DNA of 21,106 nucleotides from Dehalococcoidia bacterium (GTDB taxonomy: Bacteria > Chloroflexota > Dehalococcoidia > SAR202 > UBA11138): assembly GCA_012270625.1 (NCBI GenBank), contig JAAXHZ010000076.1, positions 1 to 21,106 of the forward strand, given 5' to 3'. Each line of letters opens with the position of its first letter. The stretch's first letter is position 1. Positions 1 through 8,150 of this stretch are shown one piece after another. A program made the translations under genes and the position numbers. Under the pieces are notes generated by a model. It did no database searches. It was not told where the DNA came from and worked only from the letters and a program-made list of their open reading frames with translations.

Positions 1-1247
1 TAGTCACACATGTCGATCCGGCGAGGATTGATGATGATGAGCTTCGCGCCGCGTTCGACCACCGCGCGCCGCATTCTGGATGCTGCGACAGGATGGTTGG
101 AGTTAGCGTCAGAGCCTATGATTACCAGGCAGCCCGCCTCTTCGTAGTCTATGTAAGAGTTGGAGGTCGCGCCGCTTCCGAGGGAGGTCAGCATGGCCTC
201 GACCGATGGCGAGTGGCATAGTCTTGTGCAGTGGTCTATGTGGTTGCTTCCCATCACGAGTCTGGCGAACTTCTGCTGAATGTAGCCGTCTTCGTTCGTA
301 GCTTTCGCTGAGGCAAGCGTGCCGAAAGCGTCGCCCCGGTACTCAGACAGCCTCTCGGCAACGTAGTCAAGAGCCTCTTCCCAATCGACCTCGACGAACT
401 CTCCATCCTTCCGAACGAGAGGTCTCTTGATCCGATCAGGATGATTCACGAACGAGAACCCGAATCTGCCTTTAACGCACAGCATGCCCAATGAGGACTG
501 ATTGTCAGGGTCGTCCAGGATCTCAATGATATGGTCGTTCGCGTCCACATTGGCCTGAATACCACATCCGACCCCACAGTACGGACAGGTAGTCGCCACA
601 GTGCGGGCGGTCTCAGGAGGATCGTTCTTGACACGGATGGCTCCGGTTGGACACGATGCCAAGCATGAGCCACACGTAGTGCACACGGATTCCACTAGGG
701 GTCGATCCATGAAGGTCCCGATCCTAGCTTCTGTTCCGCTTCCAAGAATGTCTATGGCTCCGATGAACTGATGGCCGTCCTGGCACGCTTGAGCGCAGCG
801 ACCACACATGATGCACGAGTCCATCGCGATGTCGAACACCGGATTAGATACATCGACCGGCTGACGCGACCTGCCTTCCCATCTTGAAACGTCTATGCCA
901 TGGTGCTTCGCGGCGATAGACATCTCGCGGTAGTTTCCGTTGGAGTTGTCACCCGCATCCGGGAACATAGACATCGTAAGCTCGAGAACGCCGCGTCGCA
1001 GGTCTCTTGCTCTGTCGGTCTCCGTCTCGACGGACATTCCATCCGCTGCTGGCACCGAACACGATGCCGGGAAGCCCCTCATCCCGTCTATGCTCACAAG
1101 GCACGTTCTGCACGCGCCGATCGGCTTCATGTCGGGATCCTTGCACAGTTGGGAAATATACGTACCCGACTGGTTGATGGCGTCCAAGACGGATGAGCCG
1201 TCGCTCACGGTAATCTGCTTGCCGTTGATTGAGAGTGTGACGCTCAT
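1..1247 (-). CDS. fdhA: Formate dehydrogenase catalytic subunit, NuoG-like N-terminus (partial, runs off left edge)
   Basis: The first 415 residues of a molybdopterin oxidoreductase are visible; the remainder of the catalytic domain lies beyond position 1. A 2Fe-2S ferredoxin domain has C35, C46, C49 and C63. Two 4Fe-4S motifs follow (C145/148/151/155 in CIMCGRCAQAC and C189/192/195/199 in CTTCGSCLASC). The molybdopterin 4Fe-4S site is CPYCGVGC (C221/224/228) plus C257. TRLCHSPS places a cysteine, C344 (codon TGC at 216-218), at the position that ligates Mo/W in formate dehydrogenases, so this is a Cys and not a selenocysteine enzyme. The family oxidises formate to CO2 (reversible in some members). 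The His-Cys box usual between the 2Fe-2S and 4Fe-4S domains has no ligands left (residues 93-109). The ATG at 1247 overlaps the TGA of the upstream NuoF-like gene (ATGA). A NuoG of complex I is less likely because no other nuo genes surround it and the C-H pair fits FDH. Confidence 0.92.
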   Translation of the reverse strand, partial: MSVTLSINGKQITVSDGSSVLDAINQSGTYISQLCKDPDMKPIGACRTCLVSIDGMRGFPASCSVPAADGMSVETETDRARDLRRGVLELTMSMFPDAGDNSNGNYREMSIAAKHHGIDVSRWEGRSRQPVDVSNPVFDIAMDSCIMCGRCAQACQDGHQFIGAIDILGSGTEARIGTFMDRPLVESVCTTCGSCLASCPTGAIRVKNDPPETARTVATTCPYCGVGCGIQANVDANDHIIEILDDPDNQSSLGMLCVKGRFGFSFVNHPDRIKRPLVRKDGEFVEVDWEEALDYVAERLSEYRGDAFGTLASAKATNEDGYIQQKFARLVMGSNHIDHCTRLCHSPSVEAMLTSLGSGATSNSYIDYEEAGCLVIIGSDANSNHPVAASRMRRAVVERGAKLIIINPRRIDMCD

Positions 1248-2836
1248 CTGCCAGCTCCTTGACGCCCAGCGATCTTATCCCCGAAGAAGTGCAGACCGCT
1301 GAGTATGGGATTGCCTGCTGCCTGGCCGAGTCCACACAACGAGGTCTCGTTTACGAGTCGTGCCAGATTCTCCAGCTCTGCCGGCGAGGCTCTGTTTTCA
1401 ACTACCTCATCCAGGAGCTCGACCATCCTGGGTGTCCCTTCTCGACAGGGTGTGCACTTGCCGCATGACTCGTTGGCATTGTACTGCGCCAGATTTCGGA
1501 CTACCTCGACAACGTTCATCGAGTCGTCGACTGCTATTACACCCCCGGCGCCAAGCATGACACCTGATTCATGCAGGAAGCCAGGCTTGATTGGAGTGTC
1601 CAACATGGATGGTGGGAAGACGCCGCTGGAGGGTCCACCGACGCCTATGGCGGTGAGATCCCTGCCTCCTCGGACGCCGCCACCCACATCAAAGATAATG
1701 TCGCGCAGGGTGGTGCCGATGGGGATCTCGACTAATCCAGGACGATTTACGGCTCCGCTCAGACTGATTATCTTCGTACCCGTGTCCTCACCGTCTCCGA
1801 TCGTCGTGAATTCGTCTGCGCCCCGATTTAGAATTTCCGGAATACTCGCGAGAGTTTCGGCGTTGTTGATTACGGTAGGCAGACCCCATAGCCCTGACTC
1901 AACCGGGTAGGGCGGGCGAAGCCGAGGTTCTCTGCGATAGCCCTCAATAGTGTTGAGCAGTGTCGTCTCGTCTCCGCAGACATATCCCCCCGCGCCGCGG
2001 CGGATCTCGACTCGAACATCGAAACCCGATCCGAGCACGTCTTCACCGATAAGACCGAGCTCCATTGCCTGTTCAATTGCTAGGGCCATGCGGCGATTCG
2101 ACAGGTTGGCTTCGGCGTTGATGTAGAAGATGACCTCGTCGGCATCTACCGCGTAGGCCGCGATCAGCGCGCCTTCGATAATGCGGTGGGGAACACCCTC
2201 CATAAGATGGCGGTCCTTGAACAGCCCGGGTTCGCCCTCCTCGCAGTTGACGATGACGTATCGTTGATCGGACCTGGTTCGTCTCGCGGCTTCCCACTTC
2301 ATCCCTGCGGGGAAGTATGCCCCCCCTCGGCCCCTTATCCTGGACGCCTTGATCTCTTCTATTAAGGACTCTGGACTGGTCTGAAGGGCATGAGACCATG
2401 CCGAATACCCGCCTGCCGCGAGATAGTGATCTATCGACTCGGCGTCGAGGATACCGCACCCCTCTAGGGATACACGGCACTGGGAGGATAGGAATTCAGC
2501 AACCGCTGCCGCTCCGTCCGAGCTTTCTCCCGCCGTATCTGTGAGATCGAGATCGTCGGCTGACAGTCCTGAGAAGTAGGTGCAGTGATCGGCTGGGGTC
2601 ACAATCTCCACAGATGGGGCCGCGAAGCAGGCGCCATCGCACCCGGCAACGATCAAGACTGAGTCTTCGCCTACCTGTTTTCGGAGAACTTCGACGACTC
2701 GGTCGGCCCCGGCTGCCAGACTGCAATGAGCGACATGCGCTATGACCCGAGTCCTGCCACCCACTCGCCCTTCGAATCGCTCTGTCGCAGAGGCAACGAG
2801 TGCTTCCATCTTTGATTGGACTTCAGCGTTACCCAC
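1244..2836 (-). CDS. fdhB: NuoF-like NAD(P)-binding diaphorase subunit of formate dehydrogenase
   Basis: This 530-residue flavoprotein passes electrons between NAD(P)H and the iron-sulfur chain of the FDH/AOR enzymes. An N-terminal thioredoxin-like region (residues 1-100) carries C38, C66 and C70 (GCDGAC), which resembles the 2Fe-2S domain of FdhB/HydB-type proteins. The central domain has the NADH site RGRGGAYFPAG and the FMN site GAGGYVCGDETTLLN. The C-terminal 4Fe-4S domain has C458, C461 and C464 (CGKCTPC) with C501 in TSLCGLG. It lacks the extra C-terminal ferredoxin domain seen in bifurcating HydB. The start is GTG at 2836, which overlaps the end of the NuoE-like gene by 8 bp, and its stop overlaps the fdhA start; both point to translational coupling. 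The subunit function is well supported by the family. Whether NAD or NADP is used cannot be read from the sequence. Confidence 0.93.
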   Translation of the reverse strand: MGNAEVQSKMEALVASATERFEGRVGGRTRVIAHVAHCSLAAGADRVVEVLRKQVGEDSVLIVAGCDGACFAAPSVEIVTPADHCTYFSGLSADDLDLTDTAGESSDGAAAVAEFLSSQCRVSLEGCGILDAESIDHYLAAGGYSAWSHALQTSPESLIEEIKASRIRGRGGAYFPAGMKWEAARRTRSDQRYVIVNCEEGEPGLFKDRHLMEGVPHRIIEGALIAAYAVDADEVIFYINAEANLSNRRMALAIEQAMELGLIGEDVLGSGFDVRVEIRRGAGGYVCGDETTLLNTIEGYRREPRLRPPYPVESGLWGLPTVINNAETLASIPEILNRGADEFTTIGDGEDTGTKIISLSGAVNRPGLVEIPIGTTLRDIIFDVGGGVRGGRDLTAIGVGGPSSGVFPPSMLDTPIKPGFLHESGVMLGAGGVIAVDDSMNVVEVVRNLAQYNANESCGKCTPCREGTPRMVELLDEVVENRASPAELENLARLVNETSLCGLGQAAGNPILSGLHFFGDKIAGRQGAGR

Positions 2837-3314
2837 TGGTTGCTCCCCGAACTATCCGTACAGCGGACTCATTATCGAGCCGACCGTGCCACTCGCCATC
2901 GACTTCGATGGCAGGCGCCATCGCGCACAGAAAACCACATGGAACCTGTTCAAGTGTCAGACCGTGATCTTCTGAAGTTGCTCCTGACGCAACGTCGAAC
3001 TCTGACTCCAGCTCGGCCAGGATTTGCAGGGACCCGGCTGACACGCAGCTCAGAGCCGTGCATACTCGCACTATCGTGGCGCCGGCCTCTTCCAGACGCA
3101 GCTCCGTGTACGATGTGGCAGCACCGTACACCTCAGAAGACGGGATTCCCAAGTGCCATCCCACGACTTCCATTGCCCAGTCCGGCAGATGACCAAACTC
3201 GTGGTGGAGATAGTGCAGGGCAGGGAGGAGCTGGCCGTGATTTCTTGGAAACCGCTCTCGCAGCTCACGTCGCAGCGCATTTCGGTCTGTTGGCAATATA
3301 GACACCCCAGGCAC
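2829..3314 (-). CDS. fdhC: NuoE-like thioredoxin-fold 2Fe-2S subunit
   Basis: The 161-residue protein has the usual NuoE/HoxE layout: a helical N-terminal half (about 1-75) and a thioredoxin-like C-terminal half. The [2Fe-2S] ligands are C85 and C90 (VCTALSC) and C126 and C130 (PCGFLC), spaced as in 24-kDa complex I subunits. It is expected to form the diaphorase with the NuoF-like partner and hand electrons to FdhA. The symbol is by analogy only. The start is GTG at 3314, 27 bp after the AOR stop; no strong Shine-Dalgarno sequence is visible, and a second in-frame GTG three codons later is possible. A longer reading frame on the same strand (3071-3466) does not match a family and is a shadow. 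Confidence 0.92.
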   Translation of the reverse strand: MPGVSILPTDRNALRRELRERFPRNHGQLLPALHYLHHEFGHLPDWAMEVVGWHLGIPSSEVYGAATSYTELRLEEAGATIVRVCTALSCVSAGSLQILAELESEFDVASGATSEDHGLTLEQVPCGFLCAMAPAIEVDGEWHGRLDNESAVRIVRGATSG

Positions 3315-3341
3315 GATCCAGAGTCGAGCATCGAGATTCTA

Positions 3342-5234
3342 TCAGACGGGCTCTGTCGTATGTATAACCGATGACAGATCTGTGGTGGCTGACGCTGATG
3401 TGCCCACCAGTGATGGCAGGTCGAGGAGGTCGAGCTCATAGAGTTTGTCATTCGGAATGGTCCCATCCAGATTCCATCCCCGTGCCTGATAGTAAGCCGA
3501 CACCATCATCTGGAGATTGTCATTCGACAGTCCCACTCCGGCAGCAGCGCCGTCGGGTAGCGGCTCGGTCAGGACTCTCCCTGGCAGCGTGTCATCCGCG
3601 CGCGTCCAACCCTCCCGAATGTTGAAGAGCTTCTTGAGGTTGTTGATTCGTTCACCAGTCCTCTTGAGCTCGTCCGGTTGTACGTCCCAGCCTGTGATCA
3701 GGTTGAGCGACTTCGCTGATTCGTCCCAGAAGTCGTCAAACGCCTTACGGAGGAACTTGCACCAGATTAGCGAGTCCAGTACCGCGGAGAAGTCTTCACC
3801 ATCGGCGGTGATTTTGCCCCGCTGGGTATCGGCTTCCATCCTGTTGACGACATTGGAGAAGTCCACCTCGTATGCAGACGACCTGTTGTGGCAGGCGCCG
3901 CGTGTGCTCACCGCCAGGGCTAGAGCCATCGTCTGTAGACTCCTGGGCTCATAACCAGGCATCTCAAGACCCTTGACGTGCATCGCCCAATCCTGTGAGC
4001 CGTGCCCCACGATCTCAGCTGCGATCCTAGACCCCTCCGACAGGAGACGGCCGAGATTACCAGATCGCGCAGCAATGGCTTCAAGACAAGACAGCAGGAC
4101 GTCGGCGTTCCCGAACCTCAGATCGAGACCATCTGTGTCGCTTATGGTCAATATGCCGCGCTCAAAGCACTCCATTGCCCAAGCGATCGTACCGCCTGCG
4201 CTGATCGTGTCCATGCCGACGGCATCGCAGTAGTGGGACGCGCGGATGACCGTCTCGCGATCACCGACGCCGACCAGTGGACCGAGAGCGAAAGCGCTCT
4301 CATATTCCATGCGGCCGGTCGATCTGTCAGCCCCGTCTCCAACTGTCAAGATCTTCTCGCACCCTATGGTGCAGTTAGCGCAGTGAGCATTCTTGACGAA
4401 GTGGCCGCTGTACATGGCCTCACCGCTCACTTCGTCCGTCATGTCGAACGTGGACTGTTGGAAGTTACGGGTTGGCAAGGTGCCGAGCCTGTCGAATACG
4501 GCCAGATTTGCCATTGTGCCAGTAGTGCGGTACTTTTCGGTAGCCGGCCCCAGGCTCCGGGCCGACAGGTCGCGCCCCACTTCGTTGAGCCGACCGGCAT
4601 CGAATACGTGGGCGGGACTGTGGCCTCTAACTGCGATGGCCTTGAGGTTTTTCGATCCCATGACTGCACCGGTGCCAGTACGGCCAGCCTGTCTCCCGCC
4701 GTCGTTTGAGATGCTCGCGTATCGTACGCCGTTCTCGCCCGCAGGGCCGATGCAGGCAACTCTGAACCGGCGGCCCAACCTGTTCCTGATCTCTTGCTCA
4801 GTGTCGATGGCAGTCATACCAGTCAGGTAGGAGGCGTCTTCAAAGCGCACGTTATCGTCTTCCAAGACCAGCAGGGTGGATCGGTGGCTCCTGCCGCTGA
4901 TTACGAGCGCATCTACTCCGGTTCTCTTTAGCTCCACCGCGAGAAAGCTGGAGCTGAGGGAGTCGCCAATCATCCCCGTCAAGGGCGACTTGGCCGCCAC
5001 AGCGAACTTGCTGGACGTGGTCAATCTGCTGCCAACGAGGGGACTGCAAGCGAAGATCAGCGGGTTCTCAGGACCCAAGGGGTCCGCTCCAGGAGGGCAG
5101 TGTGTGTATAGAAGGTAGCTAGCCAGACCCGTGCCGCCGATGAACCGCCTCAGCACATTGTAGTCCAGCGGCTCACGGCGCGCGGTGCGACTCGTAAGAT
5201 CCACTATGAGGACAAAGCCGTGGTAGCCATACAA
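3342..5234 (-). CDS. aor: Aldehyde:ferredoxin oxidoreductase family protein (tungsten/molybdenum)
   Basis: AOR-family enzymes oxidise aldehydes to carboxylates at a bis-pterin W (or Mo) site next to a 4Fe-4S cluster. This 630-residue protein is full length. It starts with the family N-terminus (YGYHGFVLIVDLT), has FIGGTGLASYLLY and the pterin-binding stretch TGTGAVMGSKNLKAIAV, and cluster ligands C285, C288, C292 (CANCTIGC) and C492 (LIWCKF). E312 (MEYESAFALGP) and H449 (RGACHNR) occupy the positions of the catalytic Glu313/His448 pair of Pyrococcus AOR. The C-terminal 20 residues are Ser/Thr-rich and look lineage-specific. The start is TTG at 5234, supported by a GGGAGGA Shine-Dalgarno sequence about 7 nt upstream that lies inside the moaD-like gene. 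No dedicated ferredoxin lies next to it; the following NuoE/NuoF-like genes are plausible electron acceptors (inference). The substrate is unknown. Confidence 0.93.
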   Translation of the reverse strand: MYGYHGFVLIVDLTSRTARREPLDYNVLRRFIGGTGLASYLLYTHCPPGADPLGPENPLIFACSPLVGSRLTTSSKFAVAAKSPLTGMIGDSLSSSFLAVELKRTGVDALVISGRSHRSTLLVLEDDNVRFEDASYLTGMTAIDTEQEIRNRLGRRFRVACIGPAGENGVRYASISNDGGRQAGRTGTGAVMGSKNLKAIAVRGHSPAHVFDAGRLNEVGRDLSARSLGPATEKYRTTGTMANLAVFDRLGTLPTRNFQQSTFDMTDEVSGEAMYSGHFVKNAHCANCTIGCEKILTVGDGADRSTGRMEYESAFALGPLVGVGDRETVIRASHYCDAVGMDTISAGGTIAWAMECFERGILTISDTDGLDLRFGNADVLLSCLEAIAARSGNLGRLLSEGSRIAAEIVGHGSQDWAMHVKGLEMPGYEPRSLQTMALALAVSTRGACHNRSSAYEVDFSNVVNRMEADTQRGKITADGEDFSAVLDSLIWCKFLRKAFDDFWDESAKSLNLITGWDVQPDELKRTGERINNLKKLFNIREGWTRADDTLPGRVLTEPLPDGAAAGVGLSNDNLQMMVSAYYQARGWNLDGTIPNDKLYELDLLDLPSLVGTSASATTDLSSVIHTTEPV

Positions 5235-5237
5235 GGG

Positions 5238-5540
5238 CTATCCTCCCGCCTGGCTGGAGAACACGAAAATACGATCCCCATTGTTGATTCTGATGGCCGA
5301 ATTGCCAAGGAATGAAAGACCGTTTATGTTCGCTGTATAGCTCGTCATCAGATTTCGTCCGGCCTCGTCGATGGCTGTCCCTCTCAGAGACGGGACGGCG
5401 GAACACAGTGCGGTCGCGAAGTCTGTAGCATCCGACTCAAGAGGCAGCTCGATATCGATATGTTTCACACCACACACCAAGCGAGCGTGGCCAAATAACT
5501 CCACAGTCACCGACACGGTCTCTGAGCCGGCTACTTTCAC
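5238..5540 (-). CDS. moaD: MoaD/ThiS-like sulfur carrier protein
   Basis: This 100-residue protein has a beta-grasp pattern (VSVTVELFGHARL near the start, NGDRIFVFSS near the end) and finishes in Gly-Gly, the tail that is adenylated and thiocarboxylated in MoaD/ThiS. MoaD donates sulfur to make the dithiolene of molybdopterin. The neighbours (mobA, two moeA genes, AOR, FDH) favour MoaD over ThiS, although AOR-linked MoaD-like proteins can be specialised. MoaE, MoaA, MoaC and MoeB are not in this window. The start is GTG at 5540 and overlaps the mobA TGA (GTGA). The last codons, for AGG, double as the Shine-Dalgarno sequence of the AOR gene. Confidence 0.85.
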   Translation of the reverse strand: MKVAGSETVSVTVELFGHARLVCGVKHIDIELPLESDATDFATALCSAVPSLRGTAIDEAGRNLMTSYTANINGLSFLGNSAIRINNGDRIFVFSSQAGG

Positions 5541-6172
5541 TGGATCGGCATCCTCCCCGCTAATTCCATTGCGGTGTCGAGGTCCTGCTGCGTGTTGATG
5601 TTGAAGAAGCTGAGTAGGTCGGGATCGAAGCTGCGTATCTGCCCCTCGGGTACGAGGCGCACTCGCACTTCTCCAAAGAAGGATGAGATCTTCAAGTCAT
5701 CAGCGATGATTCGCTCTCGGATCGGTCCTATGCAGACTCGGGAATAGAGCGCGTGAGTTGGCTCCGGTCTGCCATCCACTACCGGCACAATGGCGTCGTA
5801 TCCATCTCTGAGGGAGAGAAGGTGCCGGTACAGCTGAGTATTAAGGAAAGGCATATCGCACGCGCAGAAAGCCGACCACTCAGTCTGAGCCGTGACCAAG
5901 CCGGTCAGGATGCCGCCAAGCGAGCCTTTGCCCGGATATCGGTCAACCGCAGCCGTCACGTCGTCTGGCAGGTCGAGCTCGGTCGCGCGCTCAGGATCGT
6001 TAACAACTACGATGAGTGACTCTCCAATCTGTCTCATCCTGGCTATTACACGCCGGATCAGTGGCTCACCCTCGAATGGCTCGAGCGCTTTGTTTCGTCC
6101 GAGCCGTCGGCTCATACCGCCGGCAAGGATCACGGCCGTCGCGCTATTATCGTTTTCCCCACGTAAGTTCAT
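5537..6172 (-). CDS. mobA: Molybdenum cofactor guanylyltransferase
   Basis: MobA couples GMP from GTP to Mo-molybdopterin to give the guanine dinucleotide form used by DMSO-reductase-family enzymes such as FdhA. The 211-residue protein has the N-terminal nucleotide-binding loop AVILAGGMSRRLGRNKAL (residues 13-30), a PGKGSLGGILTGL segment and the metal-binding CACDMPFL motif. The C-terminus FFNINTQQDL matches the usual 'N.NTpeDl' end of the family. The length is typical. The ATG at 6172 follows the moeA-PBP stop by 19 bp; no clear Shine-Dalgarno sequence precedes it, so translation may depend on coupling. Confidence 0.93.
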   Translation of the reverse strand: MNLRGENDNSATAVILAGGMSRRLGRNKALEPFEGEPLIRRVIARMRQIGESLIVVVNDPERATELDLPDDVTAAVDRYPGKGSLGGILTGLVTAQTEWSAFCACDMPFLNTQLYRHLLSLRDGYDAIVPVVDGRPEPTHALYSRVCIGPIRERIIADDLKISSFFGEVRVRLVPEGQIRSFDPDLLSFFNINTQQDLDTAMELAGRMPIQ

Positions 6173-6191
6173 GAACTCAGAGTATCAGACG

Positions 6192-8150
6192 CTAGGGCTG
6201 ACTGCCACCGATTGTCGTTTTGACGCTTCCCATGAGCGCGGTGTCGTATCCTCCCAGGGCTTCCACTTCGACATGGAACGCAGAAGAGCGGATCAGCTCG
6301 AGCATTGGCGCCAATAGGTCACTTTCGTAGAACTCAGATGGAATGACCAGGTCGTACTCTTCACTGAACATGGGGATAAAGTCCAGCTCCATAGCTCGTG
6401 CAGCGGGGAGAATACCTAGACCAGCATCGGCCTTGTCCCCGCTCACTGCCGCTGCCACAGCGAGATGTGTGTACTCCTCACGGTCGTACCCCCTCACTTC
6501 GGCAGAGTCGATTCCAGCCTGGCGGAGTTCATAGTCGAGCAGCACACGGGTCCCAGATCCTCGCTGGCGATTGACGAACCTGACGTCTGGTCTCGTAAGA
6601 TCCGCGAGGGAAGAAATACCCAATTGGTTCCCCGGCTTCACCATCAGACCCTGGGTTCTCGCAGCAAGGTGGACGAGCTCTACTTCCCTGTTGGGTATGT
6701 ATCTCTTGATGAACGATACGTTGTACTCGCCCGACTCTTCGTCCATCAGGTGCGTCCCAGCGATATGGGCCTCGCCTCTGCGAATCGCCAACAGTCCCCC
6801 CATGCTGCCCACGTTGGCAGACGCCAGCCCGGGGCCTCCAGCTATCCGGCTGAGGCGGCTTGCTATCAGGTCCAGTACCATGTCGTGACTTCCGATTGCG
6901 ACGATGGTCCTGCGCACCTCCTCGATCGGTTTGAGTAGCTGGACTTCCACCTCTGAGCCTGCCTCCAGACCCTCGATAGTCCTGGGAATGAGTGTCAGAC
7001 CATCCGCCCTGACGAGAGAGCTGATTACACCTGCTCCACGCTGTACCGGCGTGGCTACCAGCCTATCGCCAACCTGCCCGAGGCGTACCCTGAGGAACTC
7101 GTCCTCTCCCATAGGTGACTGCACTCTGCGGGTGACTGTTGCCTTGGCAGCGGGTCTGGGTGTGATGGTGCGCCCGAGCATCGCTTCCACGATCGGCTGT
7201 ACGAACAGCTCGCAGGCGATCGCGGCGGACACCGGGTATCCTGGTATGCCAATGACCGCTTTGTCCTCTACGACACCCAAGACGATCGGGTGTCCGGGCC
7301 GGATCGCTACGCCATGAACCACCAGAGAGCCGAGCTCTTCTACGAGGCCGGCGGTGTAGTCCTCAGCTCCGGCCGAAGAGCCGGCGTTGACCAGCACGAT
7401 GTCGAACTGTTCGACCGCTTTGGAGATCGCACGCCGCAACATGTCAGGATCGTCTGAAACAGGAGTAAATCTTGTCGGTTCGGCGCCCCATTCTTGGAGC
7501 ATTCCTCCCAGCACCAGTGAATTGAATTCCACAATGTCGCCAGGTCTAGGATCGGCGTCGATGTCCACTAGCTCAGTTCCGGTTGGGATAATCGCGACAG
7601 TGGGTCTGCGCCTGACGGTGACATTGGTCACACCCGCTGCGGCGCACGCTCCAAGGTCGGCTGGACGCAGCTTGTGATTTTCTGGGAGCAAAAGTTCAGA
7701 GGCTACGATGTCTTCGCCGATTGGTCTCACATGATTGTAAGGAGGTACAGAAGCGTCGATTTGAATGGTCGTCTCGTCGATCTCATGGACGACCTCGACC
7801 ATAATCACTGCATCGAACCCTTCTGGAACGGGATCGCCAGTATCTACCCATCTTGCCTGGTCGTGTAGAGTGAGCTGCACGGGAGCGGTCTCGGTCGCGC
7901 CCACCGTATCGCGTGATCTAACAGCCACACCGTCCATAGCCGCTGAGTCGTAATGGGGCGCAGACCTAATTGCCCAGACGGGGGCCGCAGTTATCCTGCT
8001 GAGTGATTCTTGGATGGGTACTGTTTCGGCTTTGGTGTATCGAAGAGCCCCCGCTGCGGACAGCGCCTCGCCATATCTTGATTTCGCCTCGTCTAGAGGC
8101 ACGTCCTGGAGGTAGTAGCGCCTGCCATGCCGACCGCGACTATGGGTCAT
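6192..8150 (-). CDS. MoeA-type molybdopterin molybdenumtransferase fused to a substrate-binding (PBP-like) domain
   Basis: This 652-residue two-part protein has a MoeA domain at about residues 15-405: DSAAMDGVAVRSRDT, TGDPVPEGFDAVI, PTGTELVD, GSSAGAEDYT and GIPGYPVSAA. MoeA inserts molybdate into adenylylated molybdopterin. Residues about 415-652 resemble the PBP-like domain related to ModA and LysR effector domains (SHDMVLDLIASRLS, GSMGGLLAIRRGEAHIAG, NRQRGSGTRVLLDYEL, ADAGLGILPAARAM). The family is known as a fusion of these two domains; the ligand of the second domain is not established here but could be an oxyanion or a pterin. No signal peptide is present, so the PBP domain is cytoplasmic. 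The ATG at 8150 overlaps the stop of the upstream moeA (ATGA). Confidence 0.9.
   Translation of the reverse strand: MTHSRGRHGRRYYLQDVPLDEAKSRYGEALSAAGALRYTKAETVPIQESLSRITAAPVWAIRSAPHYDSAAMDGVAVRSRDTVGATETAPVQLTLHDQARWVDTGDPVPEGFDAVIMVEVVHEIDETTIQIDASVPPYNHVRPIGEDIVASELLLPENHKLRPADLGACAAAGVTNVTVRRRPTVAIIPTGTELVDIDADPRPGDIVEFNSLVLGGMLQEWGAEPTRFTPVSDDPDMLRRAISKAVEQFDIVLVNAGSSAGAEDYTAGLVEELGSLVVHGVAIRPGHPIVLGVVEDKAVIGIPGYPVSAAIACELFVQPIVEAMLGRTITPRPAAKATVTRRVQSPMGEDEFLRVRLGQVGDRLVATPVQRGAGVISSLVRADGLTLIPRTIEGLEAGSEVEVQLLKPIEEVRRTIVAIGSHDMVLDLIASRLSRIAGGPGLASANVGSMGGLLAIRRGEAHIAGTHLMDEESGEYNVSFIKRYIPNREVELVHLAARTQGLMVKPGNQLGISSLADLTRPDVRFVNRQRGSGTRVLLDYELRQAGIDSAEVRGYDREEYTHLAVAAAVSGDKADAGLGILPAARAMELDFIPMFSEEYDLVIPSEFYESDLLAPMLELIRSSAFHVEVEALGGYDTALMGSVKTTIGGSQP

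Noticed and set aside
216..218. Selenocysteine at the FDH active site
   Set aside because: The codon at the catalytic position reads TGC (Cys), and no in-frame TGA occurs in the visible part of fdhA.
2816..3301. 161-residue plus-strand open frame antisense to the NuoE-like gene
   Set aside because: It is the shadow of a gene with clear cluster motifs; its translation is low-complexity and unlike any family.
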